Below, in pieces: positions 25,029 to 33,396 of a stretch of DNA of 58,304 nt (the stretch's first letter is position 1; every line of letters starts with the position of its first letter). Both the position numbers and the translations under genes were made by a program. Under the pieces are notes generated by a model, which searched no databases, was not told where the DNA came from, and was given only the letters and a program-made list of their open reading frames with translations. Source of the stretch: Blastocatellia bacterium (GTDB lineage Bacteria; Acidobacteriota; Blastocatellia; UBA7656; JADIYM01); contig JAJTWZ010000023.1 in NCBI GenBank assembly GCA_021463145.1, positions 1 to 58,304 on the forward strand. Reading direction: 5' to 3'.

Positions 25029-27295
25029 CAAACCGAGCCCTCCACTACAACCGCGCCGTCGCGAACCGACACCGTGAATCGGTCCGAATCCGGCCATAAC
25101 TGCGTGATTGGAAGCTTCACGAGCTCGTCGATCGTACGTTTTAGGAATCGCGCGCCGTACGCCGGACTGAAGCCCTTCTGGACGAGCATTTCCGCGGCCT
25201 CCGGCAGCACGACCAGCGTCTTGCCCATGTATTCCATCTGTCGCCGGATCCTGCCGAGGTAGATTTCGGCAATTTCACTGACCTCATCCCTGGTCAGTGG
25301 CGCGAATACCACGATTTCATCGATTCTGTTACGGAACTCGGGGGAAAACCGCTCCTCGGCCGCCTTCAGCACTTCGCGCTTCACTTGCTCCATGTCCGAC
25401 TTCCTGTCAGAGGCGAACCCTAGCGGCTTCAAGTATTTCTTGAAGCTGTCGCTCCCGAGGTTGCTCGTCATGATGACGATCGCGTCCGACAGGAAAATCT
25501 TCTTGCCGCGACCGTCCGTCAGCCAGCCTTCGTCGAAAGCCTGCAGGAACAGGTTCAGCAGGTATGTCGACGCTTTCTCGATCTCATCGAGCAGGAGCAC
25601 GGTGTACGGATTGTCGCGCAATCTTTCGGTAAGGATCCCGCCCCGTTCCGAGCCGACGATGCCGCGCGGCATGCCGATGAGCTTCTCGACGGCGATCGTG
25701 CCGTCCTGGTACTCGCTCATGTCGATCCGGACCATCTTCGAGTCGTCGCCGAACATGAACTCGGCTACGGCCTTCGCAAGTTCGGTCTTTCCGACGCCAG
25801 TCGGCCCGAGGAAAAGCAACACGCCGTCCGGCTTCGCGAAGTTCTCCTTAAGCGGCCCTTTGTTGAGCCGCAGGCGCCGGGCGACCGCCCGAATCGCCGC
25901 CTGCTGACCGACGACGCGGCCGGCAATTCGCGATTCCATCTCGGCGAATCGCTCGTTGGTCTCGCGGAAGATCATGTCGCTGGGGATCTGCGACTCCTGC
26001 GATATCACCTCGATGACGTGCTCGCGGCGCACCTCCGGCGTGTCGGGACTCGCAATCTCGACCTTCACCGCCGCCGTGTCGAGCCAGCCGATGACCTTGT
26101 CGGGCATGTGATGGCTGCGGATGTATCGCGGCGCCATCTCGAGCGCGGCACTAATGGCGTCGTCCGTGATCTGGACCGAGTAGTTCTTTTCCAACCGCGG
26201 GCGTACGCCGTCCAGAATCAGCCGCGTTTCGTCAATCGAAGGCTCGCTGACGCGAACCAGACGGAAGCGCCGCGAAAGGGCCTCGTCCTCCGAGATGAAC
26301 TCCTTGTACTCCGTCATCGTCGTCGCGCCGATGATTCGCAACTCCCCACGTGCGAGCGACGACTTGAACATATTGGCGGCATCGGACGAGGCGCCGATGG
26401 CGGAGCCCGCCCCCATGATGGTGTGCACTTCGTCGATGAAGAGGATGAGGTTCTCGGTTTCCTTGACCTCGTTGATGATGCCCTGGATCCGTTCCTCGAA
26501 CATCCCTCGAAGCATCGTGCCGGCAACGAGACCCGACATCTGAAGCTGCACGACGTGAGCGTTGCGCAGCCGCTGCGGCACGCGTTCCGGTTCGAGCTCG
26601 ATGCGGCGCGCGAGTCCTTCGACGACGGCCGTCTTGCCCACCCCGGCCTCGCCGACGAGCATCGGCGAGTTCGCGCGCTCTCGATGGCACAGGATCTCCA
26701 TCATCTGGCTGATCTCGTCGTCGCGTCCGATGACCGGCGGAAGCTTGTCCTGCCGCGCCAGCTTGTTGAGGCTGACGCCGAAATGCTTCAGGTAGGACGG
26801 CAGGTCATAACGGCGGCGGTAACGCTCCTCGCGCTCTTCACGGGTTCGCACACGCGTCGAGATCTTCTCGGCAACAGCATCCGGCTCCGCGCCGAGCTTC
26901 TTGAGGATATCGACCGGACTGCCGCCCCGGTCCTGAAACAACGCAAAAAACAGGTCGGTCGAGTCGATCGTACGCCTGCCACGGGTCCGGGAACGGTCCA
27001 ATGCGTGTTTGAGGAGCTGCCGGAGGCTGTCGCTCATCTTCAGGCCCCGGCCGAGATATTCCCGCGCCGTGAGCCGGCTTTCGAGCGACGACGAAACAGC
27101 CTGGGGATCGACGTTCAGGCTCTGCATCAGCTCGTTGAACAAATTCCGCTCGAGCTCCGAGAGAGCAACGAACACGTGTTCAGGGGCGACCTGGTTGTGG
27201 TCACGGCGCCGGGATTCGTCGTAGGCGCGCTGCATGACGCGTTTCCCACTGTCGGAGAACTTGTCCTTGAACTGCTCGAAGTCGATCATGGTCAC
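25028..27295 (-). CDS. clpA: ClpA-like AAA+ unfoldase (ATP-dependent Clp protease ATP-binding subunit)
   Basis: 755 residues, two AAA+ modules. A Clp-N repeat domain (about 10-145) leads to the first module, with Walker A GEAGVGKT at 215-222 and Walker B ILFIDEV around 284-290. The second module follows, with GPTGVGKT at 497-504, LLLDEIEK near 567-574 and a C-terminal D2-small domain. There is no M-domain coiled coil between the modules, so it is neither ClpB nor typical ClpC. A LGF tripeptide at 625-627, in the same place as IGL/VGF of ClpA/ClpC, predicts docking to ClpP. No ClpP or ClpS gene is in the window. It follows hsp20 and grpE on the same strand, though it has its own promoter. The one-base overlap with the next gene suggests coupling. 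Confidence 0.93.
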   Translation of the reverse strand: MTMIDFEQFKDKFSDSGKRVMQRAYDESRRRDHNQVAPEHVFVALSELERNLFNELMQSLNVDPQAVSSSLESRLTAREYLGRGLKMSDSLRQLLKHALDRSRTRGRRTIDSTDLFFALFQDRGGSPVDILKKLGAEPDAVAEKISTRVRTREEREERYRRRYDLPSYLKHFGVSLNKLARQDKLPPVIGRDDEISQMMEILCHRERANSPMLVGEAGVGKTAVVEGLARRIELEPERVPQRLRNAHVVQLQMSGLVAGTMLRGMFEERIQGIINEVKETENLILFIDEVHTIMGAGSAIGASSDAANMFKSSLARGELRIIGATTMTEYKEFISEDEALSRRFRLVRVSEPSIDETRLILDGVRPRLEKNYSVQITDDAISAALEMAPRYIRSHHMPDKVIGWLDTAAVKVEIASPDTPEVRREHVIEVISQESQIPSDMIFRETNERFAEMESRIAGRVVGQQAAIRAVARRLRLNKGPLKENFAKPDGVLLFLGPTGVGKTELAKAVAEFMFGDDSKMVRIDMSEYQDGTIAVEKLIGMPRGIVGSERGGILTERLRDNPYTVLLLDEIEKASTYLLNLFLQAFDEGWLTDGRGKKIFLSDAIVIMTSNLGSDSFKKYLKPLGFASDRKSDMEQVKREVLKAAEERFSPEFRNRIDEIVVFAPLTRDEVSEIAEIYLGRIRRQMEYMGKTLVVLPEAAEMLVQKGFSPAYGARFLKRTIDELVKLPITQLWPDSDRFTVSVRDGAVVVEGSV

Positions 27296-27382
27296 TGCTC
27301 AGCTCGACCGAGTCTGCGCGTCCTCCACACCGGCCGATCCCGCGAAACGCCGATGCGGTGGGGCGTCGCAATCGCCATCGTC

Positions 27383-27391
27383 AGTATAGCA
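27383..27391 (-). promoter_or_regulatory. extended -10 promoter of the clpA-like gene
   Basis: Reading leftward TGcTATACT (27391-27383), a near-ideal extended -10, 88 bases before the ATG at 27295. No -35 is seen. It lies between grpE and the Clp gene, so the Clp ATPase can be transcribed separately from hsp20-grpE. Confidence 0.55.
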
Positions 27392-27471
27392 AACGGACAT
27401 CGCTAAGATCCTGACACCGGCCGGATGCGAACTGGCGCGATCGACACACGCCTTTCGCCAGTCGAGGCGAC

Positions 27472-28152
27472 TTAGTGCATTGCCGGTGCCTGCGCCGCCC
27501 CGTTCCATCGTCCGACGCGCACGAAGGCCGGCCTGACGAGCCGGTCCGCAGTGCGGAATCCACGCTGAAGCACTTCCGCCACCCGCCCGTCGAGTTCAGG
27601 ATCCGACACTTCGATCTCGTCGATCGCCTGATGATCCTCCGGGTCGAACGCCGAGCCGACGCCTGGCACCGGCTCGATGCCCATCTCCACCAGCCTGCGG
27701 ATGAACAGATCGCGCGTAGCGACGAGTCCCTCGTGGAGCGGGCTCTCCGCGGCGCCCTGCACGTCGAGCGCCCGGTCCAGATTGTCGAGGACGTCCAGCA
27801 TACCGGCCGCCATTTCGGCTCGCGACGTGACGAGTTGTGCCTCGAAGTGCCGCTCCAGGCGCGTTCGTGCCGCTTCCACTTCGGCCTTCGACTGCGACTC
27901 CGCCGCTTCCACGCGGCGTTTGAGCTCCTCAACGTACGAAGGCAGCCGCGTATCGGCCGGCGCGGGATCGACCGCATCGCCGGCATCGTCCGATCCCGTA
28001 AATCCCAGGAGGCGCGCAAAGCGCCGTTTGTCGACGACCTTTACCTCGGCCGGAGCTTCCTTCTCGCCATCGCCCGGGCCGAGCGCCGCAATCGGCGCAT
28101 CGCCAGCTGGTTGCTTCGACTTGTCGTTCTGCTTTCCTTTTCGTCGTCCCAT
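27472..28152 (-). CDS. grpE: nucleotide exchange factor GrpE
   Basis: 226 residues. GrpE is the nucleotide-exchange factor of DnaK. After a charged, disordered head (1-70) comes the long coiled coil (about 75-130, VEELKRRVEAAESQSKAEVE), then the family signature VLDNLDRALDV and a four-helix/beta-wing C-terminal domain with FDPEDHQAID and GFRTADRLVRPAFVRVG. Length is at the high end because of the N-terminal head. It lies 12 bp downstream of hsp20 on the same strand, making a chaperone operon. dnaK and dnaJ are not in the window, so the pair is separated from its partner genes. Confidence 0.95.
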   Translation of the reverse strand: MGRRKGKQNDKSKQPAGDAPIAALGPGDGEKEAPAEVKVVDKRRFARLLGFTGSDDAGDAVDPAPADTRLPSYVEELKRRVEAAESQSKAEVEAARTRLERHFEAQLVTSRAEMAAGMLDVLDNLDRALDVQGAAESPLHEGLVATRDLFIRRLVEMGIEPVPGVGSAFDPEDHQAIDEIEVSDPELDGRVAEVLQRGFRTADRLVRPAFVRVGRWNGAAQAPAMH

Positions 28153-28164
28153 TGTTCGCTCGTG

Positions 28165-28602
28165 CTACTTGACCTTTATCTGGATACGAGGCCCGGCGCC
28201 TCGCTCGATTCTCGGAAGCCGGATCATCAGTACGCCGTTTCGCTGTTCGGCGGTTATCCTCGATGAATCGATGTCGGTGGGCAAATCGAAAACCCGGACG
28301 AACGGCCCATAGACGCACTCCTGCCTGGCGATACGGTCCGCGTCGAGGCCGGGTGGCGCAGTCCGCTCTCCTCGTACGGTCATCCGGCCGCCTTCCACTT
28401 CGAGCGACACGTCGGATCTGTCGATTCCAGGAATCTCGAGAGTGACCACGAGGCCGTCGTCAACCTCGAACGTATCCGACGACGGGCGCCAGGGCGACGG
28501 CTCGGCAGGTTCCTGCGCTTCGAGCACCGTCCGCTTCGTTTGGGCAAGGAGATCGGCCATGCGCTCCCGCATCGCCTTCAGGTCTTCCAACGGATCGTTC
28601 AT
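28165..28602 (-). CDS. small heat-shock protein Hsp20
   Basis: 145 residues. ATP-independent holdase chaperone with an alpha-crystallin domain at about 45-140: VTLEIPGIDRSDVSLEVEGG, the RGERTAP turn, GPFVRVFDLPTDID and the GVLMIRLPR strand that is the family hallmark. The short N-terminal arm is helical (about 5-35) and the C-terminal tail has an IxI-like IQIKVK. Oligomeric, cytoplasmic. First gene of the hsp20-grpE operon. Upstream it faces the divergent 28724 gene, with back-to-back promoters in between. No CIRCE or sigma-32 type element is evident. Confidence 0.95.
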   Translation of the reverse strand: MNDPLEDLKAMRERMADLLAQTKRTVLEAQEPAEPSPWRPSSDTFEVDDGLVVTLEIPGIDRSDVSLEVEGGRMTVRGERTAPPGLDADRIARQECVYGPFVRVFDLPTDIDSSRITAEQRNGVLMIRLPRIERGAGPRIQIKVK

Positions 28603-28648
28603 TGCAGCGCCTGGTTTCTCCGTTCAGGTCTCGAATCACCGAAAGACG

Positions 28649-28657
28649 AGGATACCA
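28649..28657 (-). promoter_or_regulatory. extended -10 promoter of hsp20-grpE
   Basis: Reading leftward TGgTATCCT (28657-28649), 47 bases before the ATG at 28602. No -35 seen. The heat-shock sigma consensus is absent. Confidence 0.4.
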
Positions 28658-28682
28658 GAAACGTTTTCGGGCGGAGGCCGCG

Positions 28683-28691
28683 TGGTAGACT
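28683..28691 (+). promoter_or_regulatory. extended -10 promoter of the 28724 gene
   Basis: TGgTAGACT at 28683-28691, 32 bases before the ATG at 28724. It is back-to-back with the hsp20 promoter. Confidence 0.4.
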
Positions 28692-28723
28692 GCGGCCGGA
28701 TTTCCAGCACGAGGGGGCGCCGG

Positions 28724-29326
28724 ATGGCGGTTTACGGAGCAGTTACGGAGGGCTCGCGACGAGGAGTGACCGTCGCCGCCACGATCGGTTCGCTCGTTCT
28801 GTTCGCGATATTCGGGGTCTTCATCTGGAAGCAGATTTCGAGTCAGCGCGCGAGTGACGAAGCCGATCTGCCTGCATTCGCTCAGGCACACGAAGGTCTG
28901 AAGTCGGTCGCAACGGCCCTCGACGCCGTTGCCGCAATTGCGACGGCCAGCACGAAGCCCGAGGACTTCCGGAAGCTCCTGGCAGAGGCTCGTGCTGCAA
29001 TCGACGCCGATGCGAAGGAACGGCCCTTCTCGGGGACGCTGCCGAGTGGCCGTGCGTGGCCGGGCCAGTTCGCGGCGGCCCGTAAGCAGGCGCGGACAGC
29101 GCTCGACTTCTACGACGGGCTCGCGATCCATCTGGACCGCCGAGCCGAGATTGCGAAGAAGACGAAGGACGAGCGGGATTTCGTGCTCGTCGAGACGGAC
29201 ATACGGAATGTCTCGCGCACTGCTGGTGAATCGGTTGCTACGTTCCGAGGGTCGCTGGACGACATGCAGCGACAGCGAGACGCAAAGTTGTGGTCTTACG
29301 GCCCGGCGCCGCGTAAGTCGTCCTGA
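28724..29326 (+). CDS. single-pass membrane protein of unknown function
   Basis: 200 residues. A short cytoplasmic head is followed by one transmembrane helix (about 17-37, VAATIGSLVLFAIFGVFIW) and a mostly helical, charged extracytoplasmic domain rich in Ala, Lys and Glu (AEARAAIDADAKERPFSG, ALDFYDGLAIHLDRRAEIA). The head and tail have no recognised domain; coiled-coil character is likely. It is divergent from the hsp20 gene and convergent with the lytic transglycosylase gene, ending 76 bp before it. I can give no function; location in the periplasm facing the cell wall is inferred. Confidence 0.75.
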   Translation: MAVYGAVTEGSRRGVTVAATIGSLVLFAIFGVFIWKQISSQRASDEADLPAFAQAHEGLKSVATALDAVAAIATASTKPEDFRKLLAEARAAIDADAKERPFSGTLPSGRAWPGQFAAARKQARTALDFYDGLAIHLDRRAEIAKKTKDERDFVLVETDIRNVSRTAGESVATFRGSLDDMQRQRDAKLWSYGPAPRKSS

Positions 29327-29402
29327 GCGGATTTCTTCGCGTTCGAACGTCACGGCCTCCGGGCCGCGCGCCCAGCCGTTTACCCGCGCCAGACGAAGTC
29401 GC

Positions 29403-31763
29403 CTACCGCGGTCCCAGCTCCCGTGAGTAGATCGACCGGTAAGCCCAGTAGTTGTTCATCACCTTGAAAACGTAGGCCTTCGACTCCTTGAAGCTAACCT
29501 CGGCGACGAACAGGTCCACGTCGCCGGGGTCGGCCGCGCGCTTCATCCACCGGGCGACGTTGTCCTCTCCGCCGTTGTACGAAGCGGCCACTGCCGCGTG
29601 ATTGTCCGGGAAGAGCGCGTAGAGATCTGCCAGGTATCGAGCTCCGATCCGCACCGCAATCCGGGGATCGTACAGGTCGTCCTGATCGAAGGGCTCCAGC
29701 TTCAGTGCAGTCGCGATTCGAGTCGCAGTTTCGGGAATGAACTGCATCAGCCCGCGCGCAGCCGCCGCGCTCTTCACCCACGGCTGGAAGCGGCTCTCCT
29801 GCCGCGCGATCGACAGCTCGAACCGCGGATCGACGTTCAAGGGAATTGCGTAGGAGCGCAGCGCATCGACATACGGAGCCGGATACACCAGTTCCGCAAC
29901 GGGCCGCGGCAGCAGCTCGACTCGAAAGTCGTCCGGCAATCTTGCCACCATCGATTCGCCAAGCTGAACCGCACCGTCGGCACGAGCTCCGCGGGCGTTG
30001 TAGACCGCCATGGAGAACGGAGAACGAGTGCCGAACCCGGACGACGCCAGCTCGGGAGCCGCTTCGTCCCAGAGGCCCAGGAACGCAAGCTCGCCGGCAA
30101 GCGCGGCGTGGGACCTGTCCGAAACCCCGCGACCGCCGGCGATCTCCGCGCGGCCGACGGACTCGAGCTCAGGAGCGCTCACCCGCGAGTACGAGGGAAG
30201 CTGCGAATATGCCCACCGCAGCACTTCAAGCATTGCCTGCCGCGTTTCGTCATCTTCCGTCAGTCGAAGCGCCCTCTCCGCGGATTCCTTCGCCGGCCCT
30301 GCCGCCCCCGACTTCCGCGCGGCTGTCGCCGAGGCAATCGAGGCCTGCAGCAGGCGGCCGATTTCGGTCCTTCCCTTCGACGATCGGCCGAGCGCGACGA
30401 GCCGCTCCGTCGCGCGATTGCCGAAATACCGATCGCGACCGGCGCGAATAGCCAGGAGCGCAGCAACCGCTTCCTTCGTGCGCCCGAGGCGCTCGAGGCA
30501 GACAGCCCGCAGCAACTCGGACTCGCCCGGCGCCGGAAGTCCCGGGCCAGCGCCACGCATCGTTCCGAGGCGACCGAAATCGGCCATTGCACCGTGAGAG
30601 TCACCGGACGCCAGCTTGATCTTCGCGCGGTTGAATACTGCGAACGTCGCGAGCGAGCCGCCGGGTTGCGCGGACTCGGCCCTCGCGCACCATTCGAGCG
30701 CTTTGCCCGTGTCTCCGGCCGAGCGCCACGAATCGATGGCATTTCGATAGGCGCTCTCCACCTGCTCGTCCCTGGGGTAGCGAGCTATGAACGCGTCGTA
30801 CCGGGCAACCGCATCGGCGAATCGTCCCGCGCGTTGCAGCGAATGGCCAGCCCAGAGGGCGGCGCGGATTCCGGTCGGGTGGTCTGCAAATTCCGCGGTG
30901 GCCATGTCCCAGAAACGCACGGCCTGGTCGTGCTCTTCCATCCGATAGTGGGTGAGGCCGGTTGCGTAAAGCGCCTCCACGCGATTGATCGCCGCAGGCA
31001 TCTTCGTCACCTCGAGGAAGTGACGCCGCGCCCCGAGCCAGTCGCGATTGTTCAGATATATCCGTCCGCGCCTCAATCGGTCGAACTCCGTGAGAACGAC
31101 GTCCTCCGCCGCGTCGAGTTCGTCGAGACCGCGAGCAGCGACGACGGCAGCGTCGTCGGGCGGGCCCTCTATCAACCGCTGGAAGTCGCGCCGGGCGCCG
31201 GCAAGGTCGCCGAGCTTCATACGGCACGTTGCTACGCGATCGAGCGCATCTCGGGAACCGGCTCCGGACGTGCCCGCTAGTGGCTGCAGCCTGGAAAGCG
31301 CGACCGAATAGTTGCCGGCGTCATAGGCGCTCCGCGCGGCTCGCTCGATTGCGCGAACCGTCAGCACACTGCCGGGGTATCGCCCAATCAGACGCTCGAG
31401 GTACTGGCGTTCGAGCGAGAAGTTCCCCTCGAGCCGGGCAAGCGCCGCAAGTCGCCACAATGCGTACTCGGCCAGATTCGACCCGCGCTCGAGAACTCCG
31501 TTGTAGCGCGCCGCCGCACCCGCAAGGTCGCCCCGAACCTCCAGGACGCGACCGAGCAGATAGTCGTAGTTGTTGACCCGAAAGAACTCCGCGTCGCGCG
31601 CCTCGAGGGCCGAGAGCTGGTCGAGTGCGGATGCCGTGTCTCCAGACCGGACAGCGGCGAGGATCTCGTCCCGAGTGCTCGCGAAGGACGTACCGGCAAA
31701 TGCCGCAAAAGCGGCAAGGATGAGGGCAATCCGGACTATCGGGCGAGTTCGTGAAAGTTCCAT
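29403..31763 (-). CDS. Slt70-like soluble lytic transglycosylase with TPR superhelix
   Basis: 786 residues. Signal peptide at 1-28 (MELSRTRPIVRIALILAAFA... ending SFA) targets the periplasm. Residues about 40-600 are helical TPR-like repeats (for example ARSAYDAGNYSVALSRLQPLAG) forming the doughnut-like superhelix of Slt70. The C-terminal SLT domain has the catalytic Glu656 in IARQESRFQPW, then the family motifs ARGLMQFIPETA and ASYNGGEDNVARW. It cleaves the MurNAc-GlcNAc glycosidic bond of peptidoglycan, giving 1,6-anhydroMurNAc. The chosen ATG 31763 begins the signal peptide; an upstream extension to 31868 has no support. It has its own promoter, divergent from tRNA-Val. Confidence 0.93.
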   Translation of the reverse strand: MELSRTRPIVRIALILAAFAAFAGTSFASTRDEILAAVRSGDTASALDQLSALEARDAEFFRVNNYDYLLGRVLEVRGDLAGAAARYNGVLERGSNLAEYALWRLAALARLEGNFSLERQYLERLIGRYPGSVLTVRAIERAARSAYDAGNYSVALSRLQPLAGTSGAGSRDALDRVATCRMKLGDLAGARRDFQRLIEGPPDDAAVVAARGLDELDAAEDVVLTEFDRLRRGRIYLNNRDWLGARRHFLEVTKMPAAINRVEALYATGLTHYRMEEHDQAVRFWDMATAEFADHPTGIRAALWAGHSLQRAGRFADAVARYDAFIARYPRDEQVESAYRNAIDSWRSAGDTGKALEWCARAESAQPGGSLATFAVFNRAKIKLASGDSHGAMADFGRLGTMRGAGPGLPAPGESELLRAVCLERLGRTKEAVAALLAIRAGRDRYFGNRATERLVALGRSSKGRTEIGRLLQASIASATAARKSGAAGPAKESAERALRLTEDDETRQAMLEVLRWAYSQLPSYSRVSAPELESVGRAEIAGGRGVSDRSHAALAGELAFLGLWDEAAPELASSGFGTRSPFSMAVYNARGARADGAVQLGESMVARLPDDFRVELLPRPVAELVYPAPYVDALRSYAIPLNVDPRFELSIARQESRFQPWVKSAAAARGLMQFIPETATRIATALKLEPFDQDDLYDPRIAVRIGARYLADLYALFPDNHAAVAASYNGGEDNVARWMKRAADPGDVDLFVAEVSFKESKAYVFKVMNNYWAYRSIYSRELGPR

Positions 31764-31812
31764 GGCGCCTGTTTTCGATCGGAATCGGGGCCCCGAAACC
31801 GGACCCCGCGAA

Positions 31813-31843
31813 AGTATCGCACTGCCACGCGAGGCCAGGTCAA
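31813..31843 (-). promoter_or_regulatory. candidate promoter of the lytic transglycosylase gene
   Basis: Reading leftward TTGACC (31843-31838), a 19 bp spacer with TGc at its end, and GATACT (31818-31813), 49 bases before the ATG. It is divergent from the tRNA promoter. Confidence 0.4.
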
Positions 31844-31849
31844 CCCGTG

Positions 31850-31878
31850 TTGACGCTCCCAGGACCATCTGGTACTTT
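31850..31878 (+). promoter_or_regulatory. candidate promoter of tRNA-Val
   Basis: TTGACG (31850-31855), 17 bp spacer, TACTTT (31873-31878) preceded by TGg. About 55 bases before the tRNA. The -35 boxes of this and the transglycosylase promoter lie only 6 bp apart. Confidence 0.45.
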
Positions 31879-31933
31879 GACGGTCCGTTGCGCCACGATA
31901 TGCGTTGCCGCTATCGGGGTTAGTTGACATTTC

Positions 31934-32006
31934 GGGCGCTTAGCTCAGTTGGTAGAGCACTGTGTTCACACCGCAGGGGTCACTGGTTCGAGTCCAGTAG
32001 CGCCCA
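31934..32006 (+). tRNA. tRNA-Val (anticodon CAC)
   Basis: A 73-nt cloverleaf. The acceptor stem GGGCGCT/AGCGCCC has seven pairs, the D arm contains TTAGCTCAGTTGGTAGAGC and the anticodon stem CTGTG/CGCAG encloses loop TTCACAC with anticodon CAC, reading GUG valine codons. The T arm GGTTCGAGTCC follows. The 3' CCA is not encoded (discriminator A, then TCA). Confidence 0.95.
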
Positions 32007-32116
32007 TCACGTAGCGATTCACCCTCCACAACAGGAATCACGAAGCCAGAGCCCGAGCGAGCGGAACCGGAACCTGTCCGCTTCCTTGCCCGGGATCGTC
32101 GGGAGACTAAGCGAAA

Positions 32117-32467
32117 ATGCAGCGTCCCAGTCGCGTCATCACGCGTGAAAGCGGAAACGTCGGCGTCATCATGGTACGCGGACGGCTCGACCCGAACGGT
32201 CCAACTGATCCGCTCGAGAACGCAGTGAACGCGCTCGTCGAGAAGGGGTTGACGAACATCCTCCTCGACCTGAGAAGCGTAAGCTACATCTCGTCTACGG
32301 GTATCGGGAGCATCATCAAGGCCTATCGGTCGGTCAACAAGCTCAAGGGTCATCTCAAGCTCCTCAACCCGTCGCAATGTGTTCGCAACATCCTGACCAT
32401 CTCGAAACTCGACGGAATGTTCGAAATCTTCACTGACGAGCCGCAGGCAATCGCGAGCTTCGTCTAG
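32117..32467 (+). CDS. STAS-domain protein (anti-sigma factor antagonist type)
   Basis: 116 residues made of one STAS domain, as in SpoIIAA/RsbV. The likely phosphorylation site is in SVSYISSTGIGSIIKAY (Ser59/Ser60), where SpoIIAA has its kinase target serine; the following IIKAYRSVNKLKGHLKLLN and VRNILTISKLDGMFEIF are typical. In the unphosphorylated state such proteins bind an anti-sigma factor kinase and release the sigma factor. No kinase or sigma gene is adjacent, so the circuit is elsewhere. It lies 110 bp after the tRNA-Val, with no obvious separate promoter, and ends in front of a bidirectional hairpin. Confidence 0.9.
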   Translation: MQRPSRVITRESGNVGVIMVRGRLDPNGPTDPLENAVNALVEKGLTNILLDLRSVSYISSTGIGSIIKAYRSVNKLKGHLKLLNPSQCVRNILTISKLDGMFEIFTDEPQAIASFV

Positions 32468-32497
32468 CGCTTCCTCGCTCGAGTCGCCGGAAAGCAG

Positions 32498-32533
32498 GAC
32501 GGCCGCGAATCCCATAAGGGACTCGCGGCCGTC
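32498..32533. terminator. bidirectional hairpin terminator
   Basis: GACGGCCGCGA (32498-32508) pairs perfectly with TCGCGGCCGTC (32523-32533), with inner TCCC/GGGA around an ATAA loop. It lies between the STAS gene and the convergent small secreted protein gene. No T tract beyond two bases. Confidence 0.65.
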
Positions 32534-32556
32534 GTTGCGCCGGACGCTTGTGCTGC

Positions 32557-32796
32557 TCACGAATTTGGCTTCTTGGGCTTGTCGCCTCGATCGTTGCCGC
32601 GATCGTTGTTTGGCGGCTTGTCGGGCCGTGTACCGGATCCGCCCTTGCCCGGATCGCTGCCCTTTGGCTGACGCACGATCTCGGAAGGACGCTTGCCATC
32701 CTCTGGCTTCGGTTTCTTTCCGTCCTGGGCCGAAGCCGGGACCATAAGGCCCATCGTCAGAACCAGGGAGCCAATCGTGAGAATAATCTTCTTCAT
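32557..32796 (-). CDS. small secreted hydrophilic protein
   Basis: 79 residues. A clear signal peptide (MKKIILTIGSLVLTMGLMV, ending ASA near 23) is followed by a tail of Lys, Asp, Gly, Pro and Arg without hydrophobic residues, certainly disordered. There is a GAGGAAG ribosome site upstream of the ATG at 32796. I recognise no family. The signal sequence and its own ribosome site make it a credible real gene despite its size; function unknown. It converges with the STAS gene across the terminator. Confidence 0.6.
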   Translation of the reverse strand: MKKIILTIGSLVLTMGLMVPASAQDGKKPKPEDGKRPSEIVRQPKGSDPGKGGSGTRPDKPPNNDRGNDRGDKPKKPNS

Positions 32797-32987
32797 GTTG
32801 GTGCACTTCCTCGGGCGATTGCGCCGCGCCGGCGTCCGCGACGCAAATCCGATGCCACCGACAATGCTACGCGTTTGCTCGCAAGTCCAGCGTTTTTCGA
32901 GACTTCCACAGGGCTATCGAAGCCGAGTCGCGACCATATCGGCCATTGGCCGCACCATATGGTGCAATCGGTCTCTCGCCGGCACGA

Positions 32988-33275
32988 TCAGGATCGCTTC
33001 CGCTTGTTGACGACTTCCTTGAGTTTCTTGCCAGCGGAGAAGCGCACGCCCTTGGTAGCCGGGATCTTCATGGCTTCGTTCGTCTGCGGATTCACACCTC
33101 GGCGTGCCTTGCGCTGCGAGACCCCGAAGGTGCCAAACCCGACGAGAGTCACCCGCTCGCCCTTGCGCAGGCTATCCGTAATTCCCCGCAGCACGGAATC
33201 GATCGCGCGGTCCGCTTGCGCTTTGCTGATGCCGGCATCCGACGAGACCCTGTCGATCAGGTCGCCTTTGTTCAT
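32988..33275 (-). CDS. hup: DNA-binding protein HU
   Basis: 95 residues, full length. The HU/IHF fold is plain: N-terminal helices MNKGDLIDRVSSDAGISKAQ and AIDSVLRGITDSLRKGERV, then the signature LVGFGTFGVSQRKARRG and the arm VNPQTNEAMKIPATKGVRF, ending GKKLKEVVNKRKR. The arm carries the Pro residue that kinks DNA. It acts as a dimer that bends and compacts the nucleoid. It has a strong promoter at 33355-33326 and GGAGG before the start, fitting high expression. Divergent from recG. Confidence 0.97.
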   Translation of the reverse strand: MNKGDLIDRVSSDAGISKAQADRAIDSVLRGITDSLRKGERVTLVGFGTFGVSQRKARRGVNPQTNEAMKIPATKGVRFSAGKKLKEVVNKRKRS

Positions 33276-33325
33276 CGAGCCTCCAGGTTCCAGCTCTCGA
33301 TCGATGTCGATGCGGGGACGCGCGG

Positions 33326-33355
33326 GTTATAGCACCGTGGTTTTCCGCGAGTCAA
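33326..33355 (-). promoter_or_regulatory. sigma-70 promoter of hup
   Basis: Reading leftward TTGACT (33355-33350), 18 bp spacer, TATAAC (33331-33326) preceded by TGc. 51 bases before the ATG. This is the best consensus promoter in the window. Confidence 0.65.
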
Positions 33356-33396
33356 ACCGGCGCTACGACGCGCCCGATGGCGGCGATCGTTGCGTG

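Noticed and set aside
25028-27295. ClpB disaggregase
   Set aside because: No M-domain coiled coil between the AAA+ modules, and a ClpP-docking LGF is present, which ClpB lacks.
26018-27406. 462-codon frame opposite the clpA-like gene
   Set aside because: Shadow of the Clp gene, no conserved motif.
28603-28700. CIRCE operator or sigma-32 promoter before hsp20
   Set aside because: I read both strands and found no TTAGCACTC-N9-GAGTGCTAA and no CTTGAA/CCCCAT pair.
29598-31280. 560-codon frame opposite the lytic transglycosylase gene
   Set aside because: Shadow frame, Arg-rich, no domain.
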